DNA from: Flavobacteriales bacterium
Lineage (GTDB): Bacteria > Bacteroidota > Bacteroidia > Flavobacteriales > JANQLC01
Assembly: GCA_028280815.1 (NCBI GenBank)
Contig: JANQLC010000037.1
Coordinates: 1-62,612 of the forward strand
Direction: 5' to 3'
Length of the DNA: 62,612 nucleotides
Positions 46,976 through 54,978 of the stretch are shown piece by piece; position 1 is the stretch's first letter; every line of letters starts with the position of its first letter. The position numbers and the translations under genes are program-made. The notes below the pieces were generated by a model. That model saw only the letters and a list, made by a program, of their open reading frames with translations, had not been told where the DNA came from and did no database searches.

Positions 46976-47391
46976 TATCGCTCTGTTCTCTGTGCTGCCT
47001 GAATCGGTTTGAAAAAGGGGCTTACTCTTTTGCTTTTGAGCTTTTGTGGACGATTGAGAATTCAATCTTACTCTTTTTGTCCTGTTGGGTAACGTTTGAA
47101 AAGCACAACTTTTTCTTGTATCCAATCTCTTTGCGACGGTTTGGAAAAGGGCGTTTATTCTTTTGCGCTCAGCTCCCTTTGGGTGCTCCAGCCGCAAAGG
47201 TCCAATCCAGCGTGTCATATAGCTTTGCTGTGACAGGTTGAAAGCGCAGCTTTGCTCTTTTGATTTTAATGTATTCTGGGCTTTGGTGTGAGCTGAGTTG
47301 CAAGGGGTCTGGTGTATTATGGGCTTTCGACGGCTTTATTTTTGGCCTCTTATGGCGCCTGGAAAATCCTGCTTTCATCTTTGTTCCTGTG

Positions 47392-47406
47392 GTCAGCCTC
47401 GCTGAC
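47392..47406 (+). repeat. Hairpin element GTCAGC-CTC-GCTGAC with T-rich tail
   Basis: Second copy of the family B hairpin; the stem is identical to that at 46350 and two of three loop bases differ. It is followed by TTTTGTTGGTTAGTCGAACG, as in the first copy. Confidence 0.65.
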
Positions 47407-47574
47407 TTTTGTTGGTTAGTCGAACGTAAAACCAATCTCATTTTGCTGTGCTTATCCCAATGGCGACAGCCTGAGCGGGTGGGCTTTTTGGTGTTCGTCC
47501 CTTTGTGGTGATTTGAAAATTGCGGTGTTTTTGCTCTCAATCCGAGTGTTAGAGCTTAAGATGAGATAGCAATT

Positions 47575-47722
47575 GCTCTGCGCCCCGAGCAGGCTCAGGA
47601 TCCAACCGCCGACGATGCCCCAGCACGACATTCCGCAGTATGCCGAAACCACCGCCGCGCATAACTAGGCCGGCGAGCCATCCGGCGATTCCTCCGATTA
47701 ACAGCGTCCAAATGAATTCCGT
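47575..47722 (-). pseudogene. GlsB/YeaQ/YmgE-like (transglycosylase-associated) membrane protein, broken
   Basis: Minus strand, too short for most ORF finders. One frame reads EFIWTLLIGGIAGWLAGLVM then RGGGFGILRNVVLG; one base later the next frame continues GIVGGWILSLLGAQ. This is the Gly-rich small membrane protein family (GxIAGWLAGxxMRGxGFG...NxxxGIVG). The shift looks like one extra G in GGGG near 47,621. The codon at the expected Met (47722-47720) is ACG, so the start also seems lost. After SLLGAQ the frame runs into repeat array B, which has replaced the natural end. It lies about 90 bp downstream of hsp20 on the same strand; both families are often stress-induced. Confidence 0.65.
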
Positions 47723-47762
47723 ATTGTATAGGTTTTTGTGATTTAAACGGCTAATATAAACA

Positions 47763-47787
47763 AAAAGGCGGGAACCTGCCGCCTTTT
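47763..47787. terminator. Bidirectional rho-independent terminator after hsp20
   Basis: AAAAGGCGG (47763-47771), a 7-base loop and CCGCCTTTT (47779-47787): a perfect 9-bp stem whose A/T ends act as T-runs in both directions. It lies 26 bp past the hsp20 stop. Confidence 0.75.
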
Positions 47788-47812
47788 CATCGGGTTATTT
47801 AAATCACGTGGG

Positions 47813-48247
47813 TCAACTCACCGTTATCACTTTGGGCTTGTCGTCCTGAATCACCTTCTTTTTCGGTAGGGAGACCGTTAAAATGCCATCCCTATAGGAA
47901 GCCTTAACCGAATCGGGATCAACGCCCTGTTCAGGCAGCGAAAAGCTGCGCTTAAACGAGGTGGATCGAAATTCCCTGCAGGTGTAATCTGCTCCTTTGG
48001 CTTCCGTGTGCTTTTCGTTTTCCAACTCGGCACCGATGGTCAATACATTGTCCGCTACCGCTACGTTAAAATCCTCCTTCTTCAAGCCGGGTGCGGCTAC
48101 TTCTATCTGGTACACATCCGCTTTCTCGCGTATGTTCACAGGCGGTACGTCCAAGCCTTTGCGAAAGCCCCTGGGATTGAACCCGAAATCGTCGTCAAAA
48201 TACCCGAAGTCGTCCAGAAATCTGAAAGGTTTTCTACTGATTAACAT
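47813..48247 (-). CDS. Small heat-shock protein Hsp20 (alpha-crystallin family)
   Basis: 144 aa. ATP-independent holdase chaperone that binds unfolding proteins. Alpha-crystallin domain from about residue 38 (PPVNIREKADVYQIEVAAPG, then LKKEDFNVAVADNVLTIGAE), with the conserved FKRSFSLPEQGVDPDSVKAS, and the GILTVSLPKK segment near the end. The Phe- and Asp-rich N-terminal arm (FLDDFGYFDDDFGFN) is typical of Bacteroidota members. It has its own terminator; divergent from plsC, with an operator-like inverted repeat between them. Confidence 0.95.
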   Translation of the reverse strand: MLISRKPFRFLDDFGYFDDDFGFNPRGFRKGLDVPPVNIREKADVYQIEVAAPGLKKEDFNVAVADNVLTIGAELENEKHTEAKGADYTCREFRSTSFKRSFSLPEQGVDPDSVKASYRDGILTVSLPKKKVIQDDKPKVITVS

Positions 48248-48353
48248 CGCTCTATTTTTAGGTTATACAACAGTTTGCAATTAGGCTGCTGCAATTGCTG
48301 CGCCATCGAGAAATAGAGGCCGAAAGGCGACAAAGTGTCCGATTTTTGTTTAA

Positions 48354-48373
48354 TAGTCAAAATATAATGACTA
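48354..48373. promoter_or_regulatory. Operator-like inverted repeat between hsp20 and plsC
   Basis: TAGTCA (48354-48359), 8 AT bases, TGACTA (48368-48373). Perfect 6-bp arms, dyad centre 44 bp from the plsC start region and about 117 bp from hsp20. It is not a CIRCE element. Candidate binding site for a dimeric regulator; no assignment possible. Confidence 0.4.
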
Positions 48374-48405
48374 AATGTCGCTCGATTCTGAGCTTCAAAT
48401 TCCTT

Positions 48406-48412
48406 TACTTTG
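48406..48412 (+). promoter_or_regulatory. -7 promoter element of the acyltransferase gene
   Basis: TACTTTG, a one-base-shorter form of TAnnTTTG, ends 4 bp before the ATG at 48417, so the message would be leaderless or nearly so. Confidence 0.45.
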
Positions 48413-48416
48413 CGAT

Positions 48417-49175
48417 ATGAAGATCGTTTACAAGCTCTTTGTCACCGTCTGGAAACTGTGGTGTTACCTGGTCACAGCTGGGTCGACCATACTGTTGTCT
48501 CCCGTTTTATTCCTTTCGCTCGCCATGGATCGCTACGGCTGGTTTTACAAATTTGCCCGGCTTTGGGCAAGGCTCATCTGCTGTGGTTCGGGTTTTCGTA
48601 TCGAGCGAACGGATGAAAATGTCATCAGCGGGGCGAGCCATATGGTCGTATGCAACCACGGCTCCCTGATGGACATCCCGATCATCATGCTTTTGGTCGA
48701 GCGACCGCTCGTCTTCGTGGGCAAGAGCGAATTGGCTAAAATCCCGATTTTCGGATTCCTGTACAAGAAGGCCAGCATTTTGGTCGATCGCAGCAGTTTG
48801 AGAAGCCGTAGGCAAGTCTATGAGCAAGTGGGTGACAAGGTCAAACGAGGCCGGAGCATTTTTATGGCTCCAGAGGGTGGCAGACCCGATCGCGAAGTGA
48901 AGTTGGCCCGTTTCAAAGACGGTGCCTTTACCCTAGCCATCAAGCATCGGCTTCCCGTCCTGCCCATCACCATTGCCAATGCCAAGCAAAGGTTTCCGCC
49001 TATTTTTTGTGGGGGCGCCCCTGGGGTGATTTACGTGTACGTACATCCAGCCGTCGAAACCCAGGGCTACGACTTGAAAACGCGTGCCGAGTTGCGAGAT
49101 CAAACCCAAAAAATCATCGAACGACAGCTCGATGTGTTTTGCAAAACCCTATCCCGCAAAGCCTTTCTCCGGTGA
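48417..49175 (+). CDS. plsC: 1-acyl-sn-glycerol-3-phosphate acyltransferase
   Basis: About 252 aa from ATG 48417 (MKIVYKLFVTVWKLWCYLVT, an N-terminal membrane helix). It acylates lysophosphatidic acid to phosphatidic acid in phospholipid synthesis. Acyltransferase block I is VVCNHGSLMDIPIIM, where the usual HxxxxD reads H-G-S-L-M-D; block II region FGFLYKKASILVDR; block III MAPEGGRPDR (usual FPEGTR reads APEGGR); block IV LPVLPITIANA. The Gly for Thr in block III is a mild departure from the consensus. Complete length. Monocistronic. Confidence 0.9.
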   Translation: MKIVYKLFVTVWKLWCYLVTAGSTILLSPVLFLSLAMDRYGWFYKFARLWARLICCGSGFRIERTDENVISGASHMVVCNHGSLMDIPIIMLLVERPLVFVGKSELAKIPIFGFLYKKASILVDRSSLRSRRQVYEQVGDKVKRGRSIFMAPEGGRPDREVKLARFKDGAFTLAIKHRLPVLPITIANAKQRFPPIFCGGAPGVIYVYVHPAVETQGYDLKTRAELRDQTQKIIERQLDVFCKTLSRKAFLR

Positions 49176-49528
49176 GCAATCCGCATAATTTCGTAGTTTT
49201 GCAAGCCACTCGCTCAATAGACTACCCGATGAGATTGGCGCAAAAAAAACTTGTGTAAGGGTTAAAAAATCGGCGTTGACACAGGTTGGGTCTGGGCGAA
49301 AGACAGGGGTGAGACAAAGCGCCAGAATTTCGGAATATCCAAGGGGGCATGTACGTCTGAGTCATCAAATGTTATATACGTCGAAGCCTTGGGATTTGAG
49401 AGGATGGGATTTAAAATAGTAAAAGGTGAGGGTATCCAAAAGCCACAGGCGAAAGAAGAGTCGCTTTGGTGAGCGGTGCTTGTTTCCAAACTCGGGATTC
49501 GTCTTTTGGATCGTAGATTGACAGCGCG
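49176..49528. other. 350-bp region with a promoter-like element but no gene
   Basis: TAGTTTTG at 49194-49201 fits the -7 consensus, and 28 bp later an ATG (49229) opens only a nine-codon frame. The remaining bases up to the U32 gene show no protein-like frame. It may be a short RNA, a leader, or the promoter of a lost gene. The U32 gene itself uses GTG 49529. Confidence 0.4.
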
Positions 49529-50773
49529 GTGAGAGCTGGGGGAAAAATAGAGCTCATGGCGCCTGCGGGGAATTTTGAATCCCTGCAAGCCGCCATTGAC
49601 AATGGTGCTGATTCGGTGTATTTCGGTGTGGCCCAGCTCAATATGCGCGCCCGTGCCGCCATCAACTTCACCGTGGATGACTTGCCGGAAATCGCTGCGC
49701 GCTGCGAGTCTAAAGGGATTCGCAGCTACCTGACGCTCAACACCATCATTTACGACCACGATTTGTCCCTGGTCCAAGCGCTGTTGAAAAAAGCCAAAGC
49801 AGCGGGTGTTACGGCCGTTATTGCCATGGATCAAGCGGTGATTGCAGCGGCTCGGCAATTGGGTTTGGCGGTTCACATCTCCACGCAGTTGAATGTGACC
49901 AATATTGAAACCCTTCGCTTTTATGCGCACTTTGCCGATACGATGGTCTTGAGCCGGGAGTTGAGTTTGTCCCAGGTGAGGAAAATCGCCGATCGAGTAG
50001 AAAGAGATCGAATCACCGGCCCGGGTGGCGCGCTGGTCCGAATTGAGATTTTCGGCCACGGTGCCCTGTGCATGGCGGTTTCCGGTAAGTGCTACCTGAG
50101 TCTGCACGCTTACAACGCCTCAGCCAACCGCGGTGCTTGCAAGCAAAACTGCAGAAAAAAATATAGGGTAATCGATCGGGAAACCGGCTTTGAGATCGAA
50201 TTGGACAACGATTACATGATGTCGCCCAAGGATTTGTGCACCATTGATTTTTTGGATGAGATTCAAGCGGCTGGCATAAGCATCCTAAAGGTAGAAGGCC
50301 GGGGGCGCGCGCCGGAATACGTAGCAGAGACTACGCGTTGCTACCGAGAGGCCCTCGACAGCCTCTGTGATGGCTCCTATTCCAAGGCGCGTATAGCGGG
50401 TTGGATTCAGCGCTTGCAGGCGGTTTACAACCGCGGGTTCTGGTCTGGGTACTACCTGGGTCAAAAACTCGGCGAATGGTCGCCGGGAAGCGGCTCACAG
50501 GCTCGACAAAAAAAAGTCTATCTCGGCAAAGGCCGACACTATTACCCCGAAGCGGGGATCGGCGAATTTTCAATCGATGCTTACGATGTCAAAGTCGGGG
50601 ATAAGATACTGATCACGGGCCCCACTACTGGCGCCAAAGAAACCCGAGTGAAGTCCATCATGATCGACGATGTAAAAGCCGGCTCAGCCCAAAAAGGGGA
50701 TATCTGTACATTGCCGGTCGATTTCAAGATACGCCCTTCGGATAAGTTGTACAAACTGGTGTCCATCCGATGA
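49529..50773 (+). CDS. U32-family protein (RlhA/TrhP-like, RNA hydroxylation type)
   Basis: 414 aa with a GTG start. N-terminal TIM-barrel-like part with IELMAPAGNFESLQAAIDNG and ADSVYFGVAQLNMRAR; family Cys motif in GHGALCMAVSGKCYLSLHAY plus NRGACKQNC, giving four cysteines that in YegQ/RlhA/TrhP-type proteins are thought to hold an Fe-S cluster. DLCTIDFLDEIQAAGISILK is the usual barrel end; a C-terminal beta domain follows (about 330-414). Named peptidase U32, but characterised relatives hydroxylate tRNA or 23S rRNA using prephenate-derived chemistry. The stop overlaps the ferredoxin start (ATGA). Confidence 0.9.
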   Translation: MRAGGKIELMAPAGNFESLQAAIDNGADSVYFGVAQLNMRARAAINFTVDDLPEIAARCESKGIRSYLTLNTIIYDHDLSLVQALLKKAKAAGVTAVIAMDQAVIAAARQLGLAVHISTQLNVTNIETLRFYAHFADTMVLSRELSLSQVRKIADRVERDRITGPGGALVRIEIFGHGALCMAVSGKCYLSLHAYNASANRGACKQNCRKKYRVIDRETGFEIELDNDYMMSPKDLCTIDFLDEIQAAGISILKVEGRGRAPEYVAETTRCYREALDSLCDGSYSKARIAGWIQRLQAVYNRGFWSGYYLGQKLGEWSPGSGSQARQKKVYLGKGRHYYPEAGIGEFSIDAYDVKVGDKILITGPTTGAKETRVKSIMIDDVKAGSAQKGDICTLPVDFKIRPSDKLYKLVSIR

Positions 50774-51000
50774 TCGTCGTCACGCTGCAACGCGATAAAT
50801 GCATCGGTTGTAACTACTGCGCTGAGCTAGCCCCCGCGGCATTTCGCATGTCGAGAAGAGATGGTAAGTCGGTACTGCTCCGATCGGTGCGCAAAAAGGG
50901 TTTTTACACCTGGAAATCCACCGATGACGCGAGCTGTCAAAGCCTGGAAAAGGCGGCCGATTCCTGCCCTGTGAGAATCATCCGCGTAAAGCGGGTGTAA
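50770..51000 (+). CDS. Small ferredoxin, translationally coupled to the U32 gene
   Basis: 76 aa. A single cluster of the 4Fe-4S or 3Fe-4S type: CIGCNYCAELAPAAFRMS supplies the N-terminal Cys residues and ADSCPVRIIRV the distal Cys-Pro. The second position of the usual C..C..C motif is present (C-I-G-C-N-Y-C). Single-cluster ferredoxins of this size act as one-electron carriers. The ATG lies within the U32 stop (4-nt overlap), so the two proteins are probably made in matched amounts; it is a good candidate electron donor for the U32 protein's Fe-S centre, though that is inference. Confidence 0.88.
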   Translation: MIVVTLQRDKCIGCNYCAELAPAAFRMSRRDGKSVLLRSVRKKGFYTWKSTDDASCQSLEKAADSCPVRIIRVKRV

Positions 51001-51022
51001 AACACTTGTGGGCTAAAAGTCG

Positions 51023-51030
51023 TACATTTG
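51023..51030 (+). promoter_or_regulatory. -7 promoter element of ricT-gldH-PBP1A
   Basis: TACATTTG fits TAnnTTTG and lies 18 bp before the ricT ATG at 51048. Confidence 0.5.
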
Positions 51031-51047
51031 GCGCAGAAAGGAGAGCG

Positions 51048-52166
51048 ATGGGATGCGGCACATGCCGCCCAGGCGGGAAGCCTGCTGGATGTGAGAACAG
51101 GGGCTACTGCAGCACAGGGGGGTGTAGAAAAATGGAGGTCTTTGACTGGTTGGACAATATGAAATCCCCAAGCCGGGCGGGGCAATCGGATGTCGTAGAA
51201 GTACGGTTTAAAAACGGGCGCAAGGGATTTTATAAAAACGCTAAGGGGGGGGCGCTGTGTGTGGGCGAAGCGGTTGTCGTAGCGGGGGATCCCGGCTGTG
51301 ATGTCGGCCAGGTGTCGCTTACGGGGGAGCTGGTTCGAATCCAAATGCGAAAGAAAGGAGTGTCTCTCGGTGATTCAGGCATCCGAAAAATCTATCGAAG
51401 AGCTGCGGAAAGGGATTTGGAAATCTATGATCGCGCCCGGGCGCGGGAACGGGAAACCATGCTCAAGAGCAGGGTGATAGCGAGCGAGCTCGGATTGGAG
51501 ATGAAAATTTCCGATGTGGAATACCAAGGCGACGGCACCAAGGCCACTTTTTACTACACAGCGGCAGGCCGGGTGGACTTCCGGGCGTTGATCAAAGAGC
51601 TGGTCGCGCGTTTTGGCGTCCGAGTAGAGATGAGGCAAGTCGGCTACCGCCAGGAGGCGGCGCGTTTGGGCGGCCTGGGCTCCTGCGGCCGCGAATTGTG
51701 CTGCAGCACTTGGCTCGGCGATTTTCGATCCGTTACAACAGCCGCGGCGCTTTATCAACAGCTGTCGATCAATCCGCAAAAGCTGGCCGGCCAGTGTGGT
51801 AAGTTGAAGTGCTGCTTAAATTACGAATTGGACGCTTATCTCGATGTGCTCAAAAAACTGCCGGACACCAATGTCGTGCTGCAGACGCAAAAGGGGAATG
51901 CCATCATTCAAAAATTGGATGTCTTTCGAGAACTGTTTTGGTATGCTTATGAAGACGAACCGCTCAACTGGGTAAAGCTCACCGCTGCTGCGGTGAATGC
52001 AATTATATCCCGCAATGAAAAGGGTAAAAAAACGGTCTCCTTGGAGGAATTTGCTGTGGATGAAACAGCTGAGATCAAAGCGATTCAAAATGCGGTTGGC
52101 TTAGACGAACTCGCCCCACCCTTTAAGAGGAAGGACAGGCGCCCAAGGGGTCGGACCCACCGCTGA
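51048..52166 (+). CDS. ricT: PSP1-domain protein RicT/YaaT
   Basis: About 372 aa from ATG 51048 (MGCGTCRPGGKPAGC), the usual Cys-rich start in Bacteroidota; the frame from 51006 includes the promoter. PSP1 core (about 50-270): VEVRFKNGRKGFYKNAKGG, ERETMLKSRVIASELGLEMK, DFRALIKELVARFGVRVEMR, and the Cys motif GGLGSCGRELCCSTWLGDF then AGQCGKLKCCLNYEL, which coordinates Fe-S clusters in Bacillus YaaT with YlbF and YmcA. The Bacillus complex affects RNase Y and development; in Bacteroidota the role is unclear. The order ricT-gldH-PBP1A recurs in the phylum. Confidence 0.9.
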   Translation: MGCGTCRPGGKPAGCENRGYCSTGGCRKMEVFDWLDNMKSPSRAGQSDVVEVRFKNGRKGFYKNAKGGALCVGEAVVVAGDPGCDVGQVSLTGELVRIQMRKKGVSLGDSGIRKIYRRAAERDLEIYDRARARERETMLKSRVIASELGLEMKISDVEYQGDGTKATFYYTAAGRVDFRALIKELVARFGVRVEMRQVGYRQEAARLGGLGSCGRELCCSTWLGDFRSVTTAAALYQQLSINPQKLAGQCGKLKCCLNYELDAYLDVLKKLPDTNVVLQTQKGNAIIQKLDVFRELFWYAYEDEPLNWVKLTAAAVNAIISRNEKGKKTVSLEEFAVDETAEIKAIQNAVGLDELAPPFKRKDRRPRGRTHR

Positions 52167-52185
52167 AATAAGTCCAATTCCAGAA

Positions 52186-52656
52186 ATGCTAAGAGCGGAT
52201 AAACGCATCCTCTTCTACTTGTTGGTAAGCGGCTTTTTCTCATGCGGTAAAGCGCTGGAGTCAGCCGCGGACAGGCGTTTTACCACAGCTTGGTACAAAG
52301 GGGATACAGTGGATTTCACATTTGAAAACAGGGATACAACCCAGGCGAAAGATCTGTATTTGGTCGTGCGCAACGACGACGCATACCCCTTTCGCAACCT
52401 ATACCTCTTCGTCACTTTGCACACGCCAAGCGGTGGGATTTTAAGCGATACATTGGAATACTTGATGGCCGATATCCGAGGCAACTGGTTGGGCACGGGG
52501 ATCGGCGCGGAGAAAGAGAACATGCTCGCCTATCGGTTGAACCGAGTTTTTGGTGAAACCGGTACCTATCACTTGCGGATCACACAAGGCATGCGGTGCG
52601 ATAGTTTACGCGGGATTACCAGCCTGGGTTACCTGTTGGAGGCTTCAAAAAGGTGA
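52186..52656 (+). CDS. gldH: Gliding-motility lipoprotein GldH
   Basis: 156 aa. Lipoprotein signal ILFYLLVSGFFSCGK with the lipobox Cys near residue 20. GldH-family features: FTTAWYKGDTVDFTFENRDT, the NLYLFVTLHTPSGGILSDTL stretch, IRGNWLGTGIGAEKENMLAY, and GTYHLRITQGMRCDSLRGI. In Flavobacterium GldH is needed for gliding and type IX secretion, but it is also found in non-gliding Bacteroidota. It overlaps the PBP1A start by 4 bp (GTGA), so the two are coupled. No other gld gene is here. Confidence 0.9.
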   Translation: MLRADKRILFYLLVSGFFSCGKALESAADRRFTTAWYKGDTVDFTFENRDTTQAKDLYLVVRNDDAYPFRNLYLFVTLHTPSGGILSDTLEYLMADIRGNWLGTGIGAEKENMLAYRLNRVFGETGTYHLRITQGMRCDSLRGITSLGYLLEASKR

Positions 52657-54908
52657 AGAGGACCCGATCCCGACAAAGGCTGCGATCAAATCGGAATCGA
52701 AGTCACAGGCCTTATGCGATTGGGTTTTGGGTTGTTTACTTCCTAGGCCTGGGCGGCGTCGCGCTCATCTTTTATTTGGGCGCCACGGGTGTACTGGGTC
52801 AGATTCCCAGTTTTGAGCAGATCGAAAACCCCAAGAGCAACCTAGCTAGCGAGTTGTACAGCAGTGATGGCGTCTTGTTGGGAAAGTACTACTATCAGAA
52901 TCGTTCAGCAGTTGGCTTTGATCAACTCTCACCCCAGCTCGTCAATGCTTTGATCGCTACGGAAGACAAGCGTTTTTACCAGCATGCCGGCATCGACTTT
53001 ATAGGTACCCTGCGCGCCATCCTCTTTCTCGGTACGCATGGCGGAGGCAGTACCATCACACAGCAATTGGCCAAAAACCTGTACACCGGGCCACCCGCGC
53101 ACAACAAATTGGAGCGCTTACGCGAGAAGGTTATCGAATGGGTTACCGCCGTAAAACTCGAAAAATACTACACCAAACGAGAGATCATCGCCATGTATTT
53201 CAATATCTATGATTTCTTGTACCAAGCGGTAGGCATTAAATCGGCCGCTCGCATCTACTTCAACACCACGCCCGACAGCCTGAAGACGGAGGAAGCTGCT
53301 GTGCTGGCCGGCATGGCGAAGAATCCCTATTTATACAATCCGAAAAAGTTCCCCGAAAAGGCTTTGGCGCGGAGAAATATCGTATTGAAGCAGATGGAAA
53401 AAAACGCTTACCTCACAGCCGCGCAATACGACTCGCTCAAGGCCACACCGCTACAGCTGCGGTCTGACGAAGTCGTGACCCAGCACAAAGCGGGCATCGC
53501 ACCTTACTTCAGGGCGTATATTCGCAAGCGCGTCAGCAAAATTCTACAGGGAATCAGCAAGCCCAATGGGGAGAGATACAGTTTGTATCGCGATGGTTTG
53601 CGCATCTACACCACCTTGGACTCGCGTATGCAAATGCATGCAGAACGAGCTGTGGCCGAGCACCTAGCGGAACTGCAAGCCGAGTTTGATCAAAGTCAGA
53701 AAGACAATGAAACCGCTCCCTTTTACGGGCTTACCGCTGCGGCGATCCAAGGCATTATGAGGCGCGCTGTGCAGCGTTCTGCACGCTATAAGGCGATGAA
53801 AGACAGCGGTGCGACAGACTTGGAAATCAAACGCGCTTTTGAGACACCGACTCAGATGAAGATGTTCAGCTGGCAGGGTGAAATCGATACCGTGATGACA
53901 CCTATGGACAGCATTCGTTACTACAAATCCTTCCTACAAGCCGGTTTGCTCTCCATCGATCCACACGATGGTTTTATCAAAGCCTGGGTCGGGGGAATCG
54001 ACTTCGATTACTTTCAATTCGACCACGTTAAAACAGCTGCCAGGCAAACCGGATCAGCATTCAAACCCTTTGTCTATGCGACTGCCATCGATCAATTGAA
54101 ATACTCGCCTTGCTATCGATTGCCGAATACAAAAATCACCATAGGGGATTGGACCCCTAGAAATACCGAAGATCGATATGGCGGCATGCTCAATCTGAAA
54201 GAAGCGCTGGCCAGATCGGTAAACGTGGTCACAGCCCGTTTGATCGACGAAACGGGTTTTAAAGCCGTCCGGCGGCTGGCTTACAGCATGGGCATTGTGC
54301 ACGACATTCCAAAAGACTACACCATCGCTTTGGGTACGGCGGACCTGTCCCTGTATGAGATGACCGAGGCTTTTACCACTTTTGCCAACAAGGGGATCCA
54401 CAATCGGCCTTTGGCGATATTGCGGATTGAAGATAAGAATGGATATAACATTTATGAGGCAAAACCCCAAACTCGAGAAGTGATGAGTGAAGAAACCGCT
54501 TATGTCATGATCAATTTATTGGAGGGGGTCACCCAATACGGCACGGGTGTTCGCCTGCGCCGCACATACAAATTGGATAACCCGATTGCGGGGAAGACCG
54601 GGACGACGCAAAACCAGTCCGATGGTTGGTTCATAGGGCTCACCCCTGATTTGGTCACCGGCCTTTGGGTCGGCAATGAAGACCGAGCCGCCCATTTTAA
54701 GAGCCTGCGCTTGGGACAGGGAGCCAACACGGCGCTACCCATATGGGCGTTGTATATGAAAGCCCTCTACGCCGATCCAAAGCTCGACCTAAGCCGAGGT
54801 GACTTTGACAAACCCGAAGGCGAACTGAGCATTGAACTCAATTGTGAGCGGTACGATTCGGAAAAGCTGCCTGCAGCTGGCCGGAGTAAAATAAGCGAAG
54901 ACTTCTGA
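52653..54908 (+). CDS. Class A penicillin-binding protein 1A
   Basis: 751 aa with a GTG start inside the gldH stop. Bifunctional peptidoglycan synthase. Cytoplasmic basic tail, one membrane helix (about 24-50), then a GT51 glycosyltransferase domain with ATEDKRFYQHAGIDFIGTLR (catalytic Glu) and GGGSTITQQLAKNLY; a linker (about 250-440); and a transpeptidase domain with the active-site Ser in ARQTGSAFKPFVYA, the SxN-type ALARSVNVVTARL, and KTGTTQNQSDGWFIG. All catalytic motifs are intact. Last gene of the ricT-gldH operon. Confidence 0.95.
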   Translation: MKRTRSRQRLRSNRNRSHRPYAIGFWVVYFLGLGGVALIFYLGATGVLGQIPSFEQIENPKSNLASELYSSDGVLLGKYYYQNRSAVGFDQLSPQLVNALIATEDKRFYQHAGIDFIGTLRAILFLGTHGGGSTITQQLAKNLYTGPPAHNKLERLREKVIEWVTAVKLEKYYTKREIIAMYFNIYDFLYQAVGIKSAARIYFNTTPDSLKTEEAAVLAGMAKNPYLYNPKKFPEKALARRNIVLKQMEKNAYLTAAQYDSLKATPLQLRSDEVVTQHKAGIAPYFRAYIRKRVSKILQGISKPNGERYSLYRDGLRIYTTLDSRMQMHAERAVAEHLAELQAEFDQSQKDNETAPFYGLTAAAIQGIMRRAVQRSARYKAMKDSGATDLEIKRAFETPTQMKMFSWQGEIDTVMTPMDSIRYYKSFLQAGLLSIDPHDGFIKAWVGGIDFDYFQFDHVKTAARQTGSAFKPFVYATAIDQLKYSPCYRLPNTKITIGDWTPRNTEDRYGGMLNLKEALARSVNVVTARLIDETGFKAVRRLAYSMGIVHDIPKDYTIALGTADLSLYEMTEAFTTFANKGIHNRPLAILRIEDKNGYNIYEAKPQTREVMSEETAYVMINLLEGVTQYGTGVRLRRTYKLDNPIAGKTGTTQNQSDGWFIGLTPDLVTGLWVGNEDRAAHFKSLRLGQGANTALPIWALYMKALYADPKLDLSRGDFDKPEGELSIELNCERYDSEKLPAAGRSKISEDF

Positions 54909-54978
54909 ATACACCTTTCGCACCTGGCTAAGCGCAAGAACTCGATCACCCACCCGATCCCTGTGCTCTGCGGCGGCG

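Larger units (their letters stand above)
45960..47570 (+). repeat. Large degenerate repeat array, family B (with a GT-rich insert)
   Basis: About 1.6 kb without a supported gene. Units of roughly 38-48 bp read: TTTGAAAA or TTTAAAA, 6-10 variable bases, CTTATTTTTT (or GTTTTTTGG), then TTTTGTCC and a variable end. Unit starts can be seen near 46,145, 46,182, 46,229, 46,270, 46,534, 46,574, 47,003, 47,094, 47,140, 47,238 and 47,514. The hairpin block at 46350-46384 recurs at 47392-47426 with 33 of 35 bases identical. ORFs here are translations of the repeat. The array touches truncated rfbD on one side and a broken GlsB-like gene on the other. Confidence 0.8.

Noticed and set aside
49262-50107. 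281-codon minus-strand ORF over the U32 gene
   Set aside because: Antisense shadow of a well-supported gene; His/Arg/Gln-rich.
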